From positions 1-10,906 of the forward strand of contig DATFLL010000125.1 of NCBI GenBank assembly GCA_035267785.1: a DNA stretch of 10,906 nt, written 5' to 3'. The translations under genes and the position numbers were made by a program. Below, piece by piece: positions 6,486 through 10,906 of the stretch (positions within the stretch are counted from its first letter, which is position 1; each line of letters begins with the position of its first letter). The stretch is from DATFLL01 sp035267785 (GTDB lineage: Bacteria; Pseudomonadota; Gammaproteobacteria; DATFLL01). Under the pieces are notes generated by a model. It searched no databases. It was not told where the DNA came from and saw only the letters and a program-made list of their open reading frames with translations.

Positions 6486-7136
6486 ATGCTCACCCAAGCG
6501 CTTATCGCGGTGCTCACCCTGTGCGGGCTGGCGCTCTTCGTCCTGGGGCTGCGCCGGCTGTGGGGCCGGCGGCTTATCACGGGCAGCCTGCAGGGTCTCA
6601 GCGGGCTGGTCCTGCTGGCCCTGGCCGCGCTGGCCGTCGCGGTCGCCCTGAATCTGCACACGTATCGGCGCCTGACGCACGAGGCGCCGGTGGCCGAGGT
6701 GCGCATCCGCGCGCTGGGCCCGCAGCAGTACCGGGTCTATGTCATCCCGCCGGGGCGCGACGCCCAGGTCTATGACCTGCGCGGTGACGAGTGGCAGCTC
6801 GACGCCCGGATACTGAAGTGGAAGGGGGCGGCCAACCTGCTCGGGCTGGACACCGAGTATCGGCTGGAACGCCTCAGCGGGCGGTACCGGCAGGTGTCCG
6901 AGGAGCGCAGCGGGCCGCACACGGCCTATCGGCTGAGCCGCGACCGGGGCCTGGACCTCTGGTCCCTGGCGCGCCGACACGATGGCTGGCTGCCCTGGGT
7001 CGACGCGGTATACGGCAGTGCGGCCTACATGCCGATGGCCGACGGGGCGCGCTTCGCGACGACGGTCAGCACGAGCGGGCTGGTCGCGCGGCCCCTGAAC
7101 GAGCAGGCCCGCCAGGCCATGGCACATTGGAAATAA
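6486..7136 (+). CDS. Conserved two-helix membrane protein (often labelled 'multidrug transporter')
   Basis: 216 residues. There are two transmembrane segments, about 4-22 and 37-57, then a soluble domain of about 155 residues rich in family-specific blocks: RALGPQQYRVYV (75-86), DLRGDEWQLDARILKWKG (97-114), YRLERLSGRY (125-134) and SAAYMPMADGARF (178-190), ending GLVARPLNEQARQA. I recognise it as a family conserved in gammaproteobacteria and annotated 'cation/multidrug efflux pump'. Two helices and no transporter fold make that name doubtful. The ATG at 6486 is chosen because GAGG lies 8 nt upstream and the first hydrophobic helix starts right after it; a longer frame from a TTG at 6408 adds a non-conserved leader. 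Function is unknown. Confidence 0.85.
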   Translation: MLTQALIAVLTLCGLALFVLGLRRLWGRRLITGSLQGLSGLVLLALAALAVAVALNLHTYRRLTHEAPVAEVRIRALGPQQYRVYVIPPGRDAQVYDLRGDEWQLDARILKWKGAANLLGLDTEYRLERLSGRYRQVSEERSGPHTAYRLSRDRGLDLWSLARRHDGWLPWVDAVYGSAAYMPMADGARFATTVSTSGLVARPLNEQARQAMAHWK

Positions 7137-7189
7137 AGGCATCTGGGGGCAACCGGCTGGCGGAGCGGCGGTCGATGGTCGGGTTGGGG

Positions 7190-7195
7190 TAGAAT
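7190..7195 (+). promoter_or_regulatory. -10 box candidate for the two-component operon
   Basis: TAGAAT, five of six consensus bases, in the context GGGGTAGAATCG. No convincing -35 is present. A start near 7202 would give a leader of about 47 nt before the TTG at 7249. That leader contains a perfect 6-bp hairpin with a GCCG loop (7208-7223). Confidence 0.35.
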
Positions 7196-7248
7196 CGAAA
7201 GGCATCGGCGGCTGCCGAGCCGCGGCTACATGTCACAGGCCAGCCTCT

Positions 7249-9219
7249 TTGACACTCAAGAGCAATATCTTTCTGTGGGTCTTTCTGGCCACGGTGGTCC
7301 CGCTCACCGCCCTGGCGCTCGGGGCGACTTATTACAGTCAGCGCAGCTACCAGCACGAGGTCCAGCGGGAGGTCGGCACCAGCCTGAGCAATCTAGGCGC
7401 CGAGCTCGATCGGCGGCTGCAGACCCAACGCGAAGTGGTCGCCAGCCTGGCCGGGGCGCCGGCGATCCAGGCCTATCTGCCCGTGCTCAGCGCCGCAGCC
7501 AAAGGGGACCTGGACGACGAGTATCGCCAGCGCTCGGCCCGACTGGATCACTTCCTCGAGGAGATGGAATCCATCCTGCCCGGTATCTACACGATCCGGG
7601 TACTGGACGACTCGGGCAATACGCTGCTCAAGGTCAGCAACGGCCGTCGCAGCGCCGCCGTCTACGACAGCCTCAGCGGCATCCCCTACGCCGAGCAGGA
7701 GATCAACGATCCGGCCTTCTCGCGCGCCATCAAGCGCCTCGTGCCCGGCGAAGTCGCGTTCGTCTCGCTCCCCCACCACCGTCTGCGCAGCGGTCCGTTC
7801 AGTCAGCGCCCGATGTACGACTACATCACACCCTTGAGCGTCGAGGGCGAGCGCGTGGGGATGCTCGCCGTGACCGTGCTGGGCGAGCGGATCGACCGCA
7901 TCATCGACCACGCGCCGCGGCTCTACAAGGGCAAGCTGTTCATCGCCGAGGCCAACCCGGACAACGCCAAGCGCAACGGCTATCTCCTCTACGACGATGC
8001 CCTGTCGCTCCACCTGGCACAGGTGCGCCCCCGCCCGGAGCGCCTGCAGGACCACTACGGCACCGCGCTGTGGGATGCGATGGGCAGCGAGCCCTACGGT
8101 GTCGTGCACCTGCCCGACAAGGGCGCCTCCGTGTATTACGTCGAGGTCCTGCCCTATCCCAATCTACTGGTGAGCTGGATCATCGCAACGCGCATCGACG
8201 ACAGCGTGATCTCCGCACCGTTCCAGGACATCCGCCGCGGGATCTGGATCTTCGCAGCCGTGGTCCTGGTCATCAGCCTGTTGCTGGCGAACATTGGCGC
8301 GCGCAAGATCGCGCGCCCCGTACGCCGTCTGGCGCAGAATCTGAAAGCCTACGCCGACGGCGACCGACAGGTGCGCATTCCTCCCGAACCGGGCATCGAC
8401 GAGCTCGATGCGCTGAGCAGCTCGTTCAACTACATGACCGACACCCTGGAGCACGCCCGCGACGAGCGCGACCGCGCCCAACACATGATGCTGCAGAGCG
8501 CCAAGCTGGCGAGCATCGGTCAGATGGCCGCGGGCATCGGCCACGAGATCAACAACCCCTTGAGCAACATTCTCTCCCTATCCAAGCTGATCGAACGCGG
8601 ACTGCCGCCAGAATCCGCGGCCCTGAAGGGCGACCTGAGTTCGCTGCGCGAAGAAACGCTGCGGGCCTCGACCATCGTCAAGGGCATCCTCAACTTCGCC
8701 CGCCAAGTCCCTCCTCATTACGCACCTTTCGAGGTCGACGCCTGGCTGAAAGACACCCTGGCCCTGGTCCGGCGCGAGGCCAAGGACCAGGGGGTCGCCT
8801 TGGTCGAGGCGTGCGAGCCGGGTTTGTCCATCGAGGGCGATCGCAGCCAGCTGCAGCAGGCGCTCATCAACCTCCTGCTCAATGCCATCCATGCCAGTCC
8901 GCGCGGCGAGCGCGTGGACGTTACCGCGAGCGCCGCCGGCGAGGAGCTGCGGGTCGAGATCACCGACCGCGGCGCCGGTATCCCGCCGGATCAGGTGGAC
9001 AAGGTCTTCGATCCGTTCTATACGACCAAGCCGGTCGGTGAAGGCAGCGGCCTTGGCCTGTCCATCAGCCTTGGAATCATCGAACATCACGGCGGCGAGC
9101 TGAGGCTGCACACGGGCAGCGAGGGCGGCGTGCGCGCCGTCATGACCCTGCCGCGCCATCGACCGGCGCCCGCGACTGCGGTTCCGGCCGACGATGCCGA
9201 CCAGCAGGACGACGCATAA
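7249..9219 (+). CDS. Membrane sensor histidine kinase (Cache-like periplasmic domain, HAMP, HisKA, HATPase)
   Basis: 656 residues. Domain order: TM1 (about 7-29); a periplasmic region of about 300 residues that looks like a double Cache sensor (MYDYITPLSVEGERVGMLAV at 189-207; YYVEVLPYPNLLVSWIIATRI at about 296-316); TM2 (331-349); HAMP (about 350-403); HisKA with phospho-accepting His432 in GIGHEINNPL; and the ATPase domain with N box NLLLNAIHAS (541-550), G1 DRGAG (573-577), F box FDPFY (587-591) and G2 GSGLGLS (599-605). All catalytic motifs are intact. The start is a TTG with a weak AGG about 9 nt upstream; an ATG at 7230 is in another frame. The partner regulator follows after 1 nt. Lying beside soxY, it probably senses a reduced sulfur compound; it resembles in layout the TspS/TspR system described for Acidithiobacillus caldus sox genes. 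The ligand is inferred, not seen. Confidence 0.93.
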   Translation: MTLKSNIFLWVFLATVVPLTALALGATYYSQRSYQHEVQREVGTSLSNLGAELDRRLQTQREVVASLAGAPAIQAYLPVLSAAAKGDLDDEYRQRSARLDHFLEEMESILPGIYTIRVLDDSGNTLLKVSNGRRSAAVYDSLSGIPYAEQEINDPAFSRAIKRLVPGEVAFVSLPHHRLRSGPFSQRPMYDYITPLSVEGERVGMLAVTVLGERIDRIIDHAPRLYKGKLFIAEANPDNAKRNGYLLYDDALSLHLAQVRPRPERLQDHYGTALWDAMGSEPYGVVHLPDKGASVYYVEVLPYPNLLVSWIIATRIDDSVISAPFQDIRRGIWIFAAVVLVISLLLANIGARKIARPVRRLAQNLKAYADGDRQVRIPPEPGIDELDALSSSFNYMTDTLEHARDERDRAQHMMLQSAKLASIGQMAAGIGHEINNPLSNILSLSKLIERGLPPESAALKGDLSSLREETLRASTIVKGILNFARQVPPHYAPFEVDAWLKDTLALVRREAKDQGVALVEACEPGLSIEGDRSQLQQALINLLLNAIHASPRGERVDVTASAAGEELRVEITDRGAGIPPDQVDKVFDPFYTTKPVGEGSGLGLSISLGIIEHHGGELRLHTGSEGGVRAVMTLPRHRPAPATAVPADDADQQDDA

Positions 9220-9220
9220 C

Positions 9221-10570
9221 ATGGCCGAACGCCCCACCATCCTGTTCGTCGACGACGACCCCCGCGCGGGGGAGTTGATGCTGCGCTTCAGCGAAGGCGC
9301 CGCTTATGACTGCATCGTCTTCCAGGACCCGACCCAGGCGCTGGCGCACTTTCGCGCCTCTGGGGCCGACCTGGTGGTCAGCGATCTGCGCATGCCGGCC
9401 ATGGACGGCACCGCCCTGCTCGGCGAGGTCCGTCAGCTCGATGCGGACACGCCGTTCGTGATCGTCACCGGCTACGCCAATGTCGACGACGCCATCGAGG
9501 CGATGCGCCTGGGGGCAACGGACTTCATCAAGAAGCCCTTCGACATGGATGAGCTGCGCGTGCTCATCGAGAAGACGCTCGAGCGCCGCGCCCTGGTGCG
9601 CGAGAACCGCCTGCTGCGCCGCCAGCTCTCCGACGAGCGCAGCCGCTTCGACATGGTCGGCCACTCGACCGCCATGCAGGAAGTCTACGCCGTCATCGAA
9701 AAGATTGCCGATATCCGCTGCAACGTCATCATCGAGGGCGAGTCGGGCACGGGCAAAGAGCTGGCCGCCCGGGCCATCCATCACCACAGCCAGTTCGCCG
9801 AAAGGCCGTTCATCGTCATCGACTGCGGCGCACTGACCGATACGCTGCTCGAGAGCGAATTGTTCGGTCACGAGAAGGGTGCCTTCACCGGTGCCGTACA
9901 GGCCAAGCAGGGTCTGCTGGAGGCGGCCTCGGGCGGGACCGTGTTCCTCGACGAGATCGGCAACATCTCGGACAACATGCAGACCAAGCTCATGCGCGTC
10001 GTCCAGGAACAGCAGGTCACGCCGGTAGGCGGCCTGAAGGCGCGCACCATCGACGTGCGCTTCATCGTCGCGACCAACCGCGACCTTGAGGAACTGATTC
10101 GCGAGGGCCGCTTTCGCCACGACCTGTATCACCGGCTCAACGTGGTCAAGCTGCGCATGCCGCCGCTGCGAGAGCGCCGCGACGACATCCCGCTGTTGGT
10201 CAACCACTTCGTGGAACGGTTTGCCACGCAGTACCATCGCGACGTCAACGGCTTCGACGCCGCGACCCTGCAGCGGCTGGTCGAATACGACTGGCCGGGC
10301 AACGTGCGCGAGCTGGCGAACCTCGTCGAACGCCACGTCGCCCTGGCCGACGCCCCAATCATGCACCTCGACGCCCTGCCCTCGCTGACCGTCGGTGACG
10401 CCCTCGATGCCGATCTGCCGTCGCTGCAGGAGCTGGAGCGGCGTTACATCCTCAAGTTGCTGGAACGTTTCGGCGGCAATCGCGAGAAGACGGCCGCCAC
10501 CCTCGGTATCAACAAGTCCACGCTGTGGCGCAAGCTCCAGAGTTACAAAACCGAGGGGGCAGGCGACTGA
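9221..10570 (+). CDS. NtrC-family sigma-54-dependent response regulator
   Basis: 449 residues with the full NtrC layout. Receiver (about 5-120): acidic pocket FVDDDP (9-14), phospho-acceptor Asp55 in SDLRMP, Thr83 and Lys105 in KKPF. AAA+ domain (about 143-375): Walker A GESGTGKE (173-180), sigma-54 contact loop GAFTGA (220-225), Walker B VFLDEI (241-246) and arginine-finger region RFRHDLYHRLNV. C-terminal Fis-type helix-turn-helix: REKTAATLGINKSTLWRKLQSY (421-442). It should activate sigma-54 RNA polymerase after phosphorylation by the kinase encoded 1 nt upstream. The ATG at 9221 follows the kinase stop directly; an earlier frame start at 9194 lies within the kinase. The likely target is soxY, 156 bp downstream, which carries a sigma-54 promoter and dyad. 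TspR-like by context; the name is not proven. Confidence 0.95.
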   Translation: MAERPTILFVDDDPRAGELMLRFSEGAAYDCIVFQDPTQALAHFRASGADLVVSDLRMPAMDGTALLGEVRQLDADTPFVIVTGYANVDDAIEAMRLGATDFIKKPFDMDELRVLIEKTLERRALVRENRLLRRQLSDERSRFDMVGHSTAMQEVYAVIEKIADIRCNVIIEGESGTGKELAARAIHHHSQFAERPFIVIDCGALTDTLLESELFGHEKGAFTGAVQAKQGLLEAASGGTVFLDEIGNISDNMQTKLMRVVQEQQVTPVGGLKARTIDVRFIVATNRDLEELIREGRFRHDLYHRLNVVKLRMPPLRERRDDIPLLVNHFVERFATQYHRDVNGFDAATLQRLVEYDWPGNVRELANLVERHVALADAPIMHLDALPSLTVGDALDADLPSLQELERRYILKLLERFGGNREKTAATLGINKSTLWRKLQSYKTEGAGD

Positions 10571-10583
10571 TTTGCAATCCACG

Positions 10584-10600
10584 TCGTGCAATTTGCACGA
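10584..10600. promoter_or_regulatory. Perfect 17-bp dyad, candidate upstream activating sequence
   Basis: TCGTGCAA-T-TTGCACGA, a perfect 8+1+8 inverted repeat about 97 bp upstream of the start expected from the sigma-54 promoter at 10663-10678. NtrC-type activators bind dyads of this size roughly 80-150 bp upstream. A weaker dyad GATT-TGC-AATC lies at 10569-10579, 18 bp away centre to centre. The nearby regulator is the obvious candidate to bind here. Confidence 0.65.
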
Positions 10601-10632
10601 TCCGATGGCGCCGAGGACGGCGGTGCACTATG

Positions 10633-10645
10633 TAAGTCGCTGATT
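10633..10645 (-). promoter_or_regulatory. Candidate IHF-binding site
   Basis: AATCAGCGACTTA on the minus strand matches the IHF consensus WATCAANNNNTTR except at one base (G for A at position 6). It lies between the dyad and the sigma-54 promoter, where IHF commonly bends DNA to bring a bound activator to the polymerase. Confidence 0.4.
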
Positions 10646-10662
10646 TCGTGTATTTCGCGACC

Positions 10663-10678
10663 TGGCCCGAAACTCGCA
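10663..10678 (+). promoter_or_regulatory. Sigma-54 (-24/-12) promoter of soxY
   Basis: TGGCCCG-AAAC-TCGCA against the consensus TGGCACG-N4-TTGCA: two mismatches, with the invariant GG and GC exactly 10 bp apart. Transcription would start near 10689, leaving a leader of about 38 nt before the ATG at 10727. A sigma-54 activator gene lies just upstream, which raises confidence. Confidence 0.75.
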
Positions 10679-10714
10679 TTGCACTACCGGTCAAAAAATC
10701 CCTACAACCATCTT

Positions 10715-10720
10715 AGGAGA
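10715..10720 (+). promoter_or_regulatory. Shine-Dalgarno site of soxY
   Basis: AGGAGA 6 nt before the ATG at 10727, a strong site that fixes the soxY start. Confidence 0.7.
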
Positions 10721-10726
10721 GTACAC

Positions 10727-10906
10727 ATGCAACGCCGTAGCTTTCTGAAGGGCACGCTGGGTGCAAGCGCGATGGCCGTGGCCGTCGGCGCCGGCCTGCT
10801 CAATCCGCGTCAGGCCCTGGCCGCCTGGCCCAAGGCGGCCTTCGACGCCAAGTCCGTGCCCGACGCCCTGAACGACCTGGTCGGCACCGGCACGACCAGC
10901 CCCAGC
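10727..10906 (+). CDS. soxY: Sulfur-carrier protein SoxY (partial, C-terminus cut)
   Basis: 60 codons are visible before the right edge. The N-terminus is a Tat signal: MQRRSFLKG with the twin arginines at 3-4, a hydrophobic core at about 11-25 and a likely cleavage after ALA (30-32), leaving mature AWPKAAFDAKSVPDALNDL. This start, including AWPKxAF and the VxDAL helix, is typical of SoxY. SoxY with SoxZ carries sulfur intermediates on a C-terminal cysteine (GGCG motif) in the periplasmic thiosulfate-oxidising Sox system. That cysteine lies beyond the edge, so it is not confirmed here. soxZ is expected next. Other Tat substrates share the signal, but the mature sequence favours SoxY. Confidence 0.85.
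   Translation, partial: MQRRSFLKGTLGASAMAVAVGAGLLNPRQALAAWPKAAFDAKSVPDALNDLVGTGTTSPS

Noticed and set aside
7230..9041. Plus-strand frame of 603 codons with an ATG just before the kinase
   Set aside because: Out of frame with the kinase, and its product is an Arg/Gly/Gln-rich shadow without domains. The ATG does not serve the kinase.
9140..10591. Minus-strand open frame of 483 codons
   Set aside because: Antisense to the NtrC-family regulator, which is clearly the real gene. No recognisable domain in the translation.
10609..10622. CGCCG-AGGA-CGGCG hairpin after the regulator gene, as a terminator
   Set aside because: Only 5 bp of stem and no following T-run; common by chance in GC-rich DNA.
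10664..10682. Alternative sigma-54 alignment using the later TTGCA (10679-10683) as the -12 element
   Set aside because: The GG to GC distance would be 15 bp; sigma-54 promoters need about 10. The alignment with TCGCA at 10674-10678 has the right spacing.
1..10906. Mobile elements, CRISPR arrays, tRNA or rRNA genes
   Set aside because: No transposase or integrase other than XerC (a housekeeping recombinase here), no regularly spaced repeats, and no tRNA-like cloverleaf or rRNA segment was recognised in the gaps.

Overview
The window reads as chromosomal DNA of a high-GC, sulfur-oxidising gammaproteobacterium, perhaps from the Chromatiales/Ectothiorhodospiraceae-like lineages. That placement is inferred from the lptM-lysA-dapF-DUF484-xerC gene set (a gammaproteobacterial order), the Pseudomonas-like LysA, and a soxY start at the right edge. 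It cannot be resolved to genus by eye.

Left and centre (1-6281, minus strand): ten genes all run leftward. From the right they are lptM (lipoprotein partner of the LPS translocon), lysA (diaminopimelate decarboxylase), a class I SAM methyltransferase, a YccU-like CoA-binding protein, dapF (diaminopimelate epimerase), a DUF484 protein, xerC (chromosome dimer resolution recombinase) and an OsmC-family protein. Spacing is tight: 31, 37, 12 and 47 nt gaps, a 4-nt overlap, a 4-nt gap and an 8-nt overlap. They therefore look like one operon joining lysine/meso-DAP (peptidoglycan) synthesis to envelope assembly and chromosome segregation. The methyltransferase and CoA-binding genes sit between lysA and dapF, which are often adjacent elsewhere. 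A consensus TATAAT -10 box and a GC-rich hairpin lie upstream of lptM. Beyond the OsmC-like gene are a 48-residue two-helix membrane protein with its own candidate promoter and a 16-bp dyad, and a gene cut by the left edge that resembles the pseudomonad 'type 1 pili tip component' family.

Right part (6486-10906, plus strand): a conserved two-helix membrane protein comes first. A two-component system follows: a membrane sensor histidine kinase with a large periplasmic Cache-like domain, and, 1 nt downstream, an NtrC-family response regulator with the GAFTGA loop that contacts sigma-54. The 156-bp gap after the regulator holds a perfect 17-bp dyad (candidate upstream activating sequence), a near-consensus IHF site and a sigma-54 -24/-12 promoter, in that order. 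They lead into the start of soxY, which has a Tat signal and runs off the right edge. The simplest reading is that the two-component system switches on the sox thiosulfate-oxidation genes through sigma-54.

No tRNA, rRNA, CRISPR array, insertion sequence or other mobile element was seen. No gene-free stretch exceeds about 205 bp.
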